NCBI RefSeq assembly: GCF_937981295.1 | Contig: NZ_CALJPC010000079.1 | Coordinates: 19,258-83,257 of the forward strand | DNA from: an uncultured Campylobacter sp. | GTDB taxonomy: Bacteria; Campylobacterota; Campylobacteria; Campylobacterales; Campylobacteraceae | DNA: 64,000 bases | Direction of reading: 5' to 3' | Shown here: one piece after another, positions 36,911-45,400 of the stretch | How the letters are laid out: every line of letters begins with the position of its first letter | Numbering within the stretch: the stretch's first letter is position 1 | Notes under the pieces: generated by a model | Databases searched by the model: none | Told to the model about the DNA's origin: nothing | What the model saw: only the letters and a program-made list of their open reading frames with translations | Translations under genes and position numbers: made by a program

Positions 36911-37543
36911 TGAAATTTTACGCGCTGCGCATTTTGCGAGCAAGATAAAATTTTATTTTGGCGCCAAAATTTGCTCCGCAGATATAGTTTAGCTGGCGCG
37001 ATAGCTCTTGCGGATAAACAGGCGATAAATTTAAAATTTTAAAGCCTGCGGCGCTTACGCGCAAAATTCCGCCCGCGTGCCAAATATTTACTGCGAGCGG
37101 GTAAATTTTACGGAGCGTCTTGCGGCGCCACGAGCTAGGGACGCATACGGCTTAGATGCGGAATTTTAACGCGGCTCGGCGTAAAATTTTAAAGCACGTA
37201 CTTGGCGCTGCTCTACGCAGCAGAGTGCGACTGGCGGTAAAATTTACCGACAAAATCGCATTTAAGTCGCGCGAAAATAGCGATTTTGTCGCGCTAACGC
37301 AAGTCGTGTTTCAAACCGCGTCCGCGCAATTAGGATTGCACTTTAAGTCATGAGTATGTGTATCGCTCAAGCCACGCTTAACGGCGCAGTAGCGCCCTAA
37401 AATTTCGCGCTATGTCCGCAGGACGCGCGATATTTGCGTAATGCTGCGAACGCGGCAGTTACAGCGTGCCGATGCCTGCGCTGTATATGCATTAAAGGCG
37501 CGGCTGAATCGTAAATTTAAAGATAAATTTTAAAAGGTCTGAA
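36911..37543 (+). other. 633-bp non-coding stretch after amiA
   Basis: No credible gene seen; short open frames here have no ribosome site or recognisable product. It holds many RAATTY words, often inside short inverted repeats such as GGTAAAATTTACC at 37236-37248, and a perfect 12-bp inverted repeat (separate entry). The end (TTTTAAAAGGTCTGAA) supplies AAAAGG as ribosome site for the next gene. Confidence 0.5.
37248..37291. repeat. 12-bp perfect inverted repeat
   Basis: Arms CGACAAAATCGC (37248-37259) and its exact complement (37280-37291) around a 20-base loop. There is no T-run after it, so it is not a standard terminator; it may be a small mobile or recombination-derived palindrome or an RNA hairpin. 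Confidence 0.6.
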
Positions 37544-38212
37544 ATGAAAAAAATCGTATTTTTGATCCTGCTTTTCGCCGCTGTCGCGCTCGCGCTTTAC
37601 ATCACTTCGCGCGTAAATCCGAGCCTTTTTGCCGAAATCAAAGTCCTAGGCGCGCTGCTAAACGCCACGATCTTCGGCGTCGCGCTCATCGCCTTAGCGA
37701 TCGGCGAAAAGGACGTAGTGCGCTTTCCGTTTCTTACCGCCTCGCTGCTGGCGCTGTTTTCGGGGCTGGTAGAGGGCGTACTGCTCTTCGAGAACCGCTA
37801 CTACATCGCGATCACGGCGGTGGCGTTCGTCGCCTTCGTCTTTTATCTGCAGATCAAGCACAAAAGATTTTCAAATAAAATTTATAAAAATTCTGCAGAC
37901 GAAAGCTCTAGAAATTTAGACGGCAACAAGAGCGAAAATTTCAAAGAAAGCGGCGAAATTTCAAATTCTCAAAGCGAGGATGAAATTTTAAATTCTAGTG
38001 GCGATCTCGGTGAAAATTTCGCAAGCGGCGCAGATGAAAATTCTACGCATCGCGCCGATGAAAATTCCGACGAAAATTTTAAAATTTTAAACGGCGGCGC
38101 GGGCGAAGGCAGCGCGAATGAAAATTCCGCGCAAAATTTCAATCAGAGCGGCAAAAATTCCAAGTTAGGCTCGAACGAAAATTCCGCGCCCGACGCAAGG
38201 CGCGATAGATGA
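37544..38212 (+). CDS. Membrane protein with RAATTY-coded Asn/Ser/Glu-rich tail
   Basis: 222 aa, family not recognised. About four helices occupy residues 1-108 (starts MKKIVFLILLF), with a short basic stretch KHKRFSNK marking the cytoplasmic side. Residues 118-222 are low complexity with repeated ENS, ENF and EIS. The DNA of the tail has about 17 RAATTY in 330 bp. The stop overlaps the next gene as ATGA, so the two small membrane proteins are probably co-translated. Confidence 0.75.
   Translation: MKKIVFLILLFAAVALALYITSRVNPSLFAEIKVLGALLNATIFGVALIALAIGEKDVVRFPFLTASLLALFSGLVEGVLLFENRYYIAITAVAFVAFVFYLQIKHKRFSNKIYKNSADESSRNLDGNKSENFKESGEISNSQSEDEILNSSGDLGENFASGADENSTHRADENSDENFKILNGGAGEGSANENSAQNFNQSGKNSKLGSNENSAPDARRDR
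37880..38195 (+). repeat. RAATTY-dense tail coding region
   Basis: Roughly one RAATTY per 20 bp (for example GAAAATTCC repeatedly and GAAATTTTA), in at least two codon phases, giving ENS in one and EIL/EIS in the other. Confidence 0.75.
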
Positions 38213-38535
38213 TCAAATCCGCGTTGATCGCGCTTGCGGTGATATTTTTACTGCTTTTAAATTTAGCCAATCTCTTCGGCATGATAGGCCTAAGCGGGCC
38301 GGTGCCTGCGATGATCTGGTTTGCGATCAGCTTCTGCGGGGTTTTTTACCTATACAAATTTTGCGGCGCTAGGCCAGTCGCAGCGCGGATCGGGATCTTT
38401 GCCGTGGCTTTCGTGGGCGGATTTTTCACGAGCGTTTTGTACTATGGATTTTTTAATTCGCAAACTTTGGAATTTGCCTTTACATACGCCCTTTTCGCGG
38501 TGGTTTTTACGCTCGGTATAGGCGTGATTTTGTAG
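38209..38535 (+). CDS. Small integral membrane protein, function unknown
   Basis: 108 aa with about four hydrophobic helices and few charged residues; no family recognised. It is coupled to the upstream membrane protein by a 4-base overlap. A 104-bp gap without a clear hairpin separates it from the convergent rodA. Confidence 0.7.
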   Translation: MIKSALIALAVIFLLLLNLANLFGMIGLSGPVPAMIWFAISFCGVFYLYKFCGARPVAARIGIFAVAFVGGFFTSVLYYGFFNSQTLEFAFTYALFAVVFTLGIGVIL

Positions 38536-38639
38536 CGAGCTTTAAAATTTAGCGCCTACTTCAAATTTCACTGCCAGAAGCTCAAAATAAACCTCGCGCG
38601 ATTTTGTAGAATTTCAAAATTTATCCGCGAACGCCAAAT

Positions 38640-39746
38640 TTACATCCTGATCTTGTAGGTTTTGTAGTTATCCTTCATCCTAAACGTCAGCAAATTTTGC
38701 AAAATTCCAAAGAGGATCATAAAGGTGATGAAGCTGCTGCCGCCGTAGCTGAAAAACGGCAGCGGCACGCCCACGACGGGCGCGAAACCTACCACCATCG
38801 AGATATTAACGCCTGTATAAATGAAAATAAGCGAGGCAAGCGCGCTCGTAAAGACCCGTATCAGATAGTCGCTTTTGAAATCGTAGTTCAGGCTCAGCAG
38901 ATGTAGTATCAGCAGCGCATACAGCGCGATCAGCGCAGCAGCCCCTACAAAGCCGAAGCGCTCGATCGTATAAGCGAAGATAAAATCGCTCGTCGCAATC
39001 GGCAGAAATTTAAAGTGCGTCTGCGTGGCTTCATCCCTATCCTTGCCGTAGATGCCGCCGTTTCCGATAGCGATGATCGCCTGCTTGACCTGGTAATTAG
39101 GCTCCTCGCTGATAAAATCGGCGATGCGCTTTTTCTGATAATCGTGCATGTTTTCGTACAAAATGGGCGAGCTGGCCATAAAAACGATGATCAGCGTAAG
39201 CCAAATTTTTTTATTGACGCCGATGATAAAAAGGATCGCAAATCCGGTCAAAAAAAGTATCGCGGCAGTGCCTAGATCGGGCTCTTTAGCGATCAAAACA
39301 AAGGGCAGAAGTATGTAAAAACTAAGGCGCAAAAAATCCTTCAGCCCATAGCCGTTTTTCGGCGGCGGATTTTTATGTATAAGATACATCAACATCAGGA
39401 TAAACGCGGGTTTCATCACCTCGCTGGGCTGCAACGTAAAATGCACGAAAGGGATCTCTAGCCAGCGTCTCGCTCCTAGCTTGCTAACGCCGAAAAAATC
39501 GACGCTGAGTAGCAATATGATGTTGATCCAATAAAATATCGGGATCAGATATAAAAATTTGCGTATCGGAAAGAGAAAAAATAGAGTAAAAACGGCAAAT
39601 CCTACGCCGAAATAAACCACCTGCTTCGAGGACAGCACGTCGTTTGCCTCGCTTATTAAAACGTATGAAAAAACCACTATCGGCACGATCAAAAAAGGTT
39701 GAATGAAATCAAAATATGCTAAAATCTTTTTGTCAATTTTAAACAA
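38640..39746 (-). CDS. rodA: Rod-shape SEDS glycosyltransferase RodA
   Basis: Polymerises lipid II with PBP2 during elongation. It is 368 aa with about ten helices. SEDS landmarks are the LQPSEVMKPAFIL segment, KEPDLGTA and the C-terminal GVPLPFFSYGGSS. It begins with TTG at 39746 after AGGATTAAGCG. It is divergent from rluD with a 52-bp shared upstream region, as in C. jejuni (mrdB beside the pseudouridine synthase). Confidence 0.95.
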   Translation of the reverse strand: MFKIDKKILAYFDFIQPFLIVPIVVFSYVLISEANDVLSSKQVVYFGVGFAVFTLFFLFPIRKFLYLIPIFYWINIILLLSVDFFGVSKLGARRWLEIPFVHFTLQPSEVMKPAFILMLMYLIHKNPPPKNGYGLKDFLRLSFYILLPFVLIAKEPDLGTAAILFLTGFAILFIIGVNKKIWLTLIIVFMASSPILYENMHDYQKKRIADFISEEPNYQVKQAIIAIGNGGIYGKDRDEATQTHFKFLPIATSDFIFAYTIERFGFVGAAALIALYALLILHLLSLNYDFKSDYLIRVFTSALASLIFIYTGVNISMVVGFAPVVGVPLPFFSYGGSSFITFMILFGILQNLLTFRMKDNYKTYKIRM

Positions 39747-39798
39747 CGCTTAATCCTATTAAAATTTTGACGTAAGAATAGCCAAAAAAGGTATAAAT

Positions 39799-41124
39799 TT
39801 GGATAATCTAATAGCACAATGCAGCGAAAGGCTCGACGTTTTTTTAAGCTCGCAGCTCGGAATTTCGCGCAACCAAATATCAAGCTTAATCAAATCCGAA
39901 GCGGTCAGAGTGGACGGAGCCGTGCAGACTAAACCCGGCTACAAGCTATCTGCGGGCGAGCTCGTGCACATCGACTACCCCGCGCCCGCGCCGCAACAAA
40001 TAAGCGCAGAGAGACTAAACTTCGACATTGAAATTTTATACGAGGACGATGATCTGCTCGTGGTAAATAAGCCCGCGGGCCTTACCGTCCATCCCGCCGC
40101 AAGCGTCAAAGAGCCCACGCTCGTGGACTGGCTCAAGTCTCGCGGCTATCTGCTTTCCACGCTCGGCGGCGAGCTTCGCGCAGGCATCGTGCACCGCCTG
40201 GATAAGCTCACCAGCGGCGCCCTGCTCGTAGCCAAAAACAACGCTGCGCACACCGCGCTATCGGCACAGCTAAGCGATAAGAGCATGGGGCGGATATACC
40301 TCGCACTCATCGACCTGCCGCTAAAAGAACCCTGCGTAATCGAGCGCCCGATCGCTCGCAACCCAGCAAACCGCCTAAAAATGGGGATCGTACCCGGCGG
40401 ACGCAGTGCAAAGAGCGCGTTTTATGAAATTTTAAGCGGAGCGGAACTAAGCGAGCTTCAAAACTCCGCCCAAAAGTGTGATGAAATTTTAAGTACGGGT
40501 GCGGACGATGGCACGGCTGCTGGCAAGAGCGCGGGCATGGATGAAATTTTAAACGACTACGCAGGCGCGGATAACGCGGACGAAATTTCAAATAATTGCA
40601 TGCGGAGCGCGGATAAAATTTCAATCCAAAGCGTAGATAAAATTCCAAGCAGCCGCGCGGACAACGCAGATAAAATTTTAACCGCCAAAATGAGCGCGGA
40701 TCAAACCCGGGCTGCCCGTCCCGCCGAGAATAAGGCTTTAAATTTTAAAAATCCCGCTCAAAACCAAAACTTGCCGCCGATAAACCTAAAGAGCTTTAAT
40801 CTCGTCGCGGCAAAGCTCTTCACGGGTCGCACGCATCAGATCCGCGTGCATTTAAGCTCGATAAATCGGCACATTTTGGGCGATCATTTATACGGATTTA
40901 AGAGCGAAAACGCTAAAATTAGCAGGATTTTGCTCCATGCCTATTTGCTCTATTTCATCCATCCGCGAAGCGGCAAAGAGGTGAAAATATGCGCGGGCTT
41001 GCCGAGCGAATTTCTAAATTTTACGACAAATCAAAAGGTAAAGGATGAAATTTATGAAAAAATTTTACCGACTAACGTTGAGCGCTACTTTAGCGATATT
41101 AGCGGGTGGCTGCGCTATGTCTAG
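39799..41124 (+). CDS. rluD: RluD-family 23S rRNA pseudouridine synthase with insert
   Basis: Isomerises uridines in rRNA. The S4 domain is near residues 10-60, the catalytic motif HRLDKLTSG carries Asp135, and the GRTHQIRVH motif lies near 343. Family length is about 320; this one is 441 because an in-frame insert spans about 213-328, between FYEILSGAE and LKSFNLVAAKL. The insert repeats DEIL/DKIL/DKIS from the DNA word GATRAAATTT. The start is TTG at 39799 with AAAAGG 9 bases upstream. The true substrate among RluD homologues is not certain. Confidence 0.88.
   Translation: MDNLIAQCSERLDVFLSSQLGISRNQISSLIKSEAVRVDGAVQTKPGYKLSAGELVHIDYPAPAPQQISAERLNFDIEILYEDDDLLVVNKPAGLTVHPAASVKEPTLVDWLKSRGYLLSTLGGELRAGIVHRLDKLTSGALLVAKNNAAHTALSAQLSDKSMGRIYLALIDLPLKEPCVIERPIARNPANRLKMGIVPGGRSAKSAFYEILSGAELSELQNSAQKCDEILSTGADDGTAAGKSAGMDEILNDYAGADNADEISNNCMRSADKISIQSVDKIPSSRADNADKILTAKMSADQTRAARPAENKALNFKNPAQNQNLPPINLKSFNLVAAKLFTGRTHQIRVHLSSINRHILGDHLYGFKSENAKISRILLHAYLLYFIHPRSGKEVKICAGLPSEFLNFTTNQKVKDEIYEKILPTNVERYFSDISGWLRYV
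40435..40782 (+). repeat. RAATTY-rich insert inside rluD
   Basis: About 8 RAATTY in 330 bp, mostly as GAAATTTTA or AAAATTTCA, here read as codons E-I-L or K-I-S, a different codon phase from the folC insert. Confidence 0.7.
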
Positions 41125-41719
41125 CGCGCCTAGTGCAAGCGACGAGAGCCTGCCGCGCGTAGAGGGGATCAGGACGATCGCGAGCGACAATGAGATCGGA
41201 CTTGAGTGGCCTAGATACGACTCAGATGCCGCCGTGCTGGGCTTTGTCGTTTACCGAGCGCCTGCAAGCGGCGGCGAAGCCAAAAAGATCGCCACCATCG
41301 CAGATCCATACTCCACCCACTACGTAGATACGAGGCTGCAGCCGGGCACTTCGTATAAATACACGGTGCGCACATACGGCGCCAAGGGCGTTTCGGCTCC
41401 TTCTCCGGTCGCTATCGCAAGCACGGCGAAGATGCTAGAGTCCGTGCCGTTTGCGCAGGCGATCTACGGGCTTCCGGGCCGCGTTAAGATCATCTGGCGT
41501 CCGCATCCGGATCTTCGCGTAAGCTCCTATCTCATCGAGCGCCGCCCTAAGGGAGGCGAGTCGTGGAGCACGATTAAAGAGGTTCGCGGCAGACTTAGCG
41601 CTGAGTATATCGACAATATCGATTACGGCGAAGGATACGAATACCGCATCACCGTCAAAACCGAAAACGGAGAGCTGTCCAAGCCTGGCCCAGTCATTGC
41701 CGCAGCGCAGGCAGAATAA
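41045..41719 (+). CDS. flpA: Fibronectin-binding lipoprotein FlpA, two-domain form
   Basis: Outer-surface lipoprotein with fibronectin type III repeats; in C. jejuni (Cj1279c) it is an adhesin. The signal peptide ends at lipobox LAGGC. Two FN3 modules follow (about 36-125 and 128-222). The second contains WRPHPDLRV, differing by one residue from WRPHPDFRV, the stretch mapped as the fibronectin-binding site of C. jejuni FlpA domain 2. At 224 aa it is about half the C. jejuni protein and lacks the third module. It overlaps rluD by 80 bases; an ATG at 41054 is an alternative start. Confidence 0.88.
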   Translation: MKFMKKFYRLTLSATLAILAGGCAMSSAPSASDESLPRVEGIRTIASDNEIGLEWPRYDSDAAVLGFVVYRAPASGGEAKKIATIADPYSTHYVDTRLQPGTSYKYTVRTYGAKGVSAPSPVAIASTAKMLESVPFAQAIYGLPGRVKIIWRPHPDLRVSSYLIERRPKGGESWSTIKEVRGRLSAEYIDNIDYGEGYEYRITVKTENGELSKPGPVIAAAQAE

Positions 41720-41722
41720 AGC

Positions 41723-43921
41723 TTGCCGAATTTCATAACCCAAAGCGTGAGCCTGCCGCCGCTGCCGGCTAGATTCGGCGAAGTCGAATTTTTAGAGACG
41801 GCGCGCGGCAGAAATTTAACGCTCGTGCGAACCAAAAGCTTTGATAGCGAATTTTTTATCACCCTAAAGCCCAGCGGCGACAAAGTGATAGTAAAGGGCG
41901 AAAAGATCACTAAGCCCGCCAAGATCGGTCATCTGCAGCGAGCACTTGAAATTTTTAAAGAGCGCTTCTGCGGGCGGATCATCTCGCAGGCATTTGCTTA
42001 TAAAGACAGCTCGCTTACCGAAAAAACGCCGCTGATTTTGGACGAGAATGAAATTTTATCCCTCGTAAAAAGCTCTAAATTTAATAAAATTTTCATCGAG
42101 ATCGGCTTCGGCTCGGGCAGACACCTGCTTCATCAAGCGCGCTCAAATCAAGACGCGCTGCTAATCGGCATTGAAATTTACAAGCCCGCGATCGAACAGG
42201 TCGCAAAGCTAGCGATCCGCGAGGGGCTGCAAAACATTGCGCTGATTGCCACCGACGCACGGGTTTTACTAAGCCTGCTTCCCGCAGGCTGCCTGCAGCG
42301 CGTATTTTTGCACTTCCCCGTGCCATGGGACGACGCGCCGCACCGCCGCGTCATAAGCGACGAGTTCGCCTCGCAGATCGCACGCACGCTCGGGCGCAGC
42401 GGCCGCTTCGAGCTTCGCACCGACAGCGAGGAGTACTTCCTCTACGCGATGCAAAAGCTCTCGCCCTACGTTCAGCGCAAAGCGGGCGAAATTTCGCACT
42501 TCAAAAACCGCGACGCCGCCGTAGCGAGCAAATACGAGGATAGATGGCGTAAAATGGATAAAAATATCTACGATCTGATCTACGAGAACAAAACCGCGGG
42601 CCAGGGCGAGCCGCAGCAATTTGAGATGGAATTTTTAAAATTTGACGCAGCGGCAATTGCGCGAAATTTTAAAAATTTTACCTTCAAAGGCGAGGATTTT
42701 TTCGTGCATTTTGAGGAAATTTTTTATTTTGACGCGCAGAAAGACTTGGACGCGGGCGGGACTTGCGCGGCGGGTAGTGGCATAAATTTTGATGCAGGCA
42801 GTGGTTCAAATTTTACCTCAAAAACGAACTCAAATCCTTACGCAAACCTAGATGGCGGTTTTATCTCGTACGAAGCAGGCGCCGACGGCATGTCCGAAGC
42901 CATAAATTTAAACGCAATGCGAGGAAAAAATTTAACTAAGCGTACAAGCGTGGATGAAATTTCGTCAGACTGCGGCAAAATTTCAGCTACGACAGCGGGC
43001 GATAAAATTTCAACTTGCGCGAACGCCGCGCAAATTCTAAAAAAAGCGAGCGCCGCGCCAAATACAAACCACGCGGATGAAGCGGACGCAAAAGACGGCG
43101 TAAATTTAAACGAGGATCGCTTGAGCGCAAACGGCGTAAATTTAGCAAGCGATGTTCCTGTCGCGGTAAGCGCTAAATTTAGCCGCACTGCCCCTGGCGA
43201 AAAACGCGCTTTAGCCTGCGAGCAGATCGTAACAAAGCAAGGTACGCAGATAAACAGCGCAGCCGCCTCAAGCGATACACCAAAAGCAAATAACCCGCTC
43301 GCAACAATCGACGCAAGCAACGCGCTAAATTCTATCGGCGCAGAGGGGGCGCCTGCAACTATCGACGCGACAGGGGCAGGCAATACACCCACAACGATCG
43401 ATGCAATAGATGCGAGCAATGCGTTGAATGCGGACGGCTCGTTCGCAGCAGCCCGCACAAACGAAGCAAACGCGGCGCTAAACATAAGCGCAGTACCTTG
43501 CAAAAATGAATCGCAAGCTGAATTACAAAATAAGTCAAACCCTATCAAGTCGCAAATCGGTCACCGAAGCGAGCTAAGCCATGACGAGTTGCAAGCCGAA
43601 CACCAAGGCAAATTAAACCGTGCCGAGCAGCAAGATAAACACCAAAGCAACCTAGAAGGCCGTGCAGAACCGCGAGCCGAACACCAAAGCGAGCTAGACT
43701 GCGCAAAGTCACAGCTCAAACAGCAAAGCGAACCAAGTTGCGCCGAGCCGCAGGACGTGCTAATCCTGCTTTCGCTCGGGGCGTTCGACTTTCCGCAGCA
43801 ATGTTTTATCCGCACAAACGCAAGCGGCACGCGCTACTTTATCCGCCGCCCGCTTCCTACGCGCGAAAACCACGCGGCACATCAAAAAATTTCGGAGATA
43901 TTTTCACAATGGCAGAGATAA
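41723..43921 (+). CDS. trmB: tRNA (guanine-N7)-methyltransferase with ~340-residue insert
   Basis: Methylates G46 of tRNAs. The SAM site is EIGFGSGRHLL near 126-136 and the family motif HFPVPWDDAPHRR near 197-209. Campylobacter TrmB is close to 390 aa; this protein is 732. The extra part, about 340-678, separates the FVHFEEIFYF segment from the conserved tail (LILLSLGAFDFPQQCF to the end). It has three textures: RAATTY-coded INF/VNL/DEIS words, an ATIDA-NAL repeat region, and a Gln/Glu/His-rich part with repeated EHQSEL. The start is TTG at 41723, 3 bases after flpA. The frame is intact through 1 kb of insert. Confidence 0.9.
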   Translation: MPNFITQSVSLPPLPARFGEVEFLETARGRNLTLVRTKSFDSEFFITLKPSGDKVIVKGEKITKPAKIGHLQRALEIFKERFCGRIISQAFAYKDSSLTEKTPLILDENEILSLVKSSKFNKIFIEIGFGSGRHLLHQARSNQDALLIGIEIYKPAIEQVAKLAIREGLQNIALIATDARVLLSLLPAGCLQRVFLHFPVPWDDAPHRRVISDEFASQIARTLGRSGRFELRTDSEEYFLYAMQKLSPYVQRKAGEISHFKNRDAAVASKYEDRWRKMDKNIYDLIYENKTAGQGEPQQFEMEFLKFDAAAIARNFKNFTFKGEDFFVHFEEIFYFDAQKDLDAGGTCAAGSGINFDAGSGSNFTSKTNSNPYANLDGGFISYEAGADGMSEAINLNAMRGKNLTKRTSVDEISSDCGKISATTAGDKISTCANAAQILKKASAAPNTNHADEADAKDGVNLNEDRLSANGVNLASDVPVAVSAKFSRTAPGEKRALACEQIVTKQGTQINSAAASSDTPKANNPLATIDASNALNSIGAEGAPATIDATGAGNTPTTIDAIDASNALNADGSFAAARTNEANAALNISAVPCKNESQAELQNKSNPIKSQIGHRSELSHDELQAEHQGKLNRAEQQDKHQSNLEGRAEPRAEHQSELDCAKSQLKQQSEPSCAEPQDVLILLSLGAFDFPQQCFIRTNASGTRYFIRRPLPTRENHAAHQKISEIFSQWQR
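42740..43757 (+). repeat. Composite low-complexity insert inside trmB
   Basis: About 1 kb. The first 620 bp carry about 12 RAATTY. The middle repeats a word coding TIDA(S)NAL twice. The last part repeats GAACACCAAAGCGAGCTA-like words coding EHQSEL. The reading frame stays open. Confidence 0.7.
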
Positions 43922-44598
43922 CGGACGATTACAACATCATCACCGCAGCGGGCCTCACGCTGGGTTACGAAAAGGCGGGCGCGGTCATCCAAGACGCGAG
44001 TTTCGGCATCGGCGCGAAGGACTTCGTCATCATCACGGGCAAGAGCGGCAGCGGCAAATCCACGCTACTTAAATCCTTCTACGGCGGCATCGACATCATC
44101 GGCGGTGAGCTGAATGTCTGCCTGTGCGATCTAAAAGGCATCACAAACTCCGATCTGCGCACCCTGCGCCAACGCATCGGCATTATCTTTCAAAACTACC
44201 GCCTGATCAACGAATGGACGATCGAGCGCAACATAATGCTTCCGTTAATGATAATGGGCTACAATCAGCAGGTCTGCCAAGACCAAGCCAAAAAGCTACT
44301 GCGCCACGTCGAGCTCGGGCATAAGATGGGCAAGTATCCGCTCGAGCTTAGCGGCGGCGAGCAGCAGCGCGTGGCTTTGGCGCGTGCGATGGCGCATAAC
44401 CCGCGGCTGCTGCTGTGCGACGAGCCTACGGGAAATTTGGACGACTACTCCAGCGCCATTATTTGGAATTTGCTGCGCTCGGCGTGCGAGTCGTGGAACG
44501 CCTGCGTCGTCATCGTAACGCACAAAATGCCCGCTACGCTGCGTTTTAGGCACCGACATTTTGAGATTAAGGACGCTAAAGTAAATGAAATCGATTAA
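43909..44598 (+). CDS. ftsE: Cell-division ABC ATPase FtsE
   Basis: 229 aa. Walker A is GKSGSGKST, the signature [14 protein letters not shown] and Walker [13 protein letters not shown]. With FtsX it controls septal peptidoglycan hydrolysis through EnvC-like activators. The frame is open further upstream inside trmB, but the ATG at 43909 (GGAGA 10 bases before) matches the family N-terminus. It overlaps the end of trmB by 13 bases and ftsX by 14. Confidence 0.93.
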   Translation: MAEITDDYNIITAAGLTLGYEKAGAVIQDASFGIGAKDFVIITGKSGSGKSTLLKSFYGGIDIIGGELNVCLCDLKGITNSDLRTLRQRIGIIFQNYRLINEWTIERNIMLPLMIMGYNQQVCQDQAKKLLRHVELGHKMGKYPLELSGGEQQRVALARAMAHNPRLLLCDEPTGNLDDYSSAIIWNLLRSACESWNACVVIVTHKMPATLRFRHRHFEIKDAKVNEID

Positions 44599-45400
44599 AA
44601 CCCATTTCGGCGTGATCTTTTCGCTCGTCGCGCTGCTTTTTTCCGTGCAGTTTGGAATTTTTATGAGCAATCTAACCAAAAGCTACGAGCGCTCGATCCA
44701 AAACGAATACAACATCGTGCTAGTCTCCAAAACTCCGCTCAGCCTGCAAGATGCGCAAAAAGCGGTGCCGAAGATCAGCTCGATTAGCGAAATTTCGACC
44801 GCGGGCATCACCGAGCGTCTGAAGGGTAAAATTTCACAAAACGCCTTTGCCGAGCTTAGTAAAAATTTGCCTAAATTTTATAGCGTCAAGCTCGAAAGCT
44901 TCCCCGACGCCGCGCAGCTTGCCAAGATTGAGCAGGATCTAAAATCCATAGGCTCGCTTACGCGGGTTGAAATTTTTAAAAAAACTCACGATGAAATTTT
45001 TAAAATTTTACTGCTTATCAAAAGCCTTGTTTACGGCTTTGCGTTTCTCATCGTGCTTTTAGGCGTGATGTTAATTCACCGCCAGATGCGTATCTGGGTT
45101 TACGAACACAAAGAGCGCATCGAGATCATGGAGCTTTTCGGCGCGTCGTTTCTGATAAAAAGCGGCAAACTCTACCGAATGGCGATAATAGACTCCTTCA
45201 TCGCCATGCTGATCGTAGCCTGCTTTTACATAGCACTTCCTTCTTGGGAGGTGTTTTCGACCACGCTTAAGGGTATCGGCGATCTACGCACCGCCATAGT
45301 GCTGCCTTACGACGCGCTGATCCTTTTAGGCGTGGCTTTAGCGCTATCTATCATCGCGGTAAGTTTTGTGATGCTGCAAATCGGAAATAAACGAGCATGA
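44585..45400 (+). CDS. ftsX: Cell-division membrane protein FtsX
   Basis: 271 aa. There is one N-terminal helix, a periplasmic domain (about 35-140), then three C-terminal helices: the FtsX plan. The cytoplasmic loop EHKERIEIMELFGASFLIK is the conserved coupling helix that contacts FtsE. Overlaps the EnvC-like gene as ATGA. Confidence 0.92.
   Translation: MKSIKTHFGVIFSLVALLFSVQFGIFMSNLTKSYERSIQNEYNIVLVSKTPLSLQDAQKAVPKISSISEISTAGITERLKGKISQNAFAELSKNLPKFYSVKLESFPDAAQLAKIEQDLKSIGSLTRVEIFKKTHDEIFKILLLIKSLVYGFAFLIVLLGVMLIHRQMRIWVYEHKERIEIMELFGASFLIKSGKLYRMAIIDSFIAMLIVACFYIALPSWEVFSTTLKGIGDLRTAIVLPYDALILLGVALALSIIAVSFVMLQIGNKRA

Noticed and set aside
37156..37353. 65-codon open frame after amiA
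   Set aside because: No ribosome site, no recognisable product, crosses the inverted repeat; likely chance.
42838..43548. 236-codon minus-strand open frame opposite trmB
   Set aside because: Antisense to the low-complexity insert; Ala/Phe-rich composition is the complement of the repeats, and the plus-strand frame is continuous with both conserved TrmB ends.
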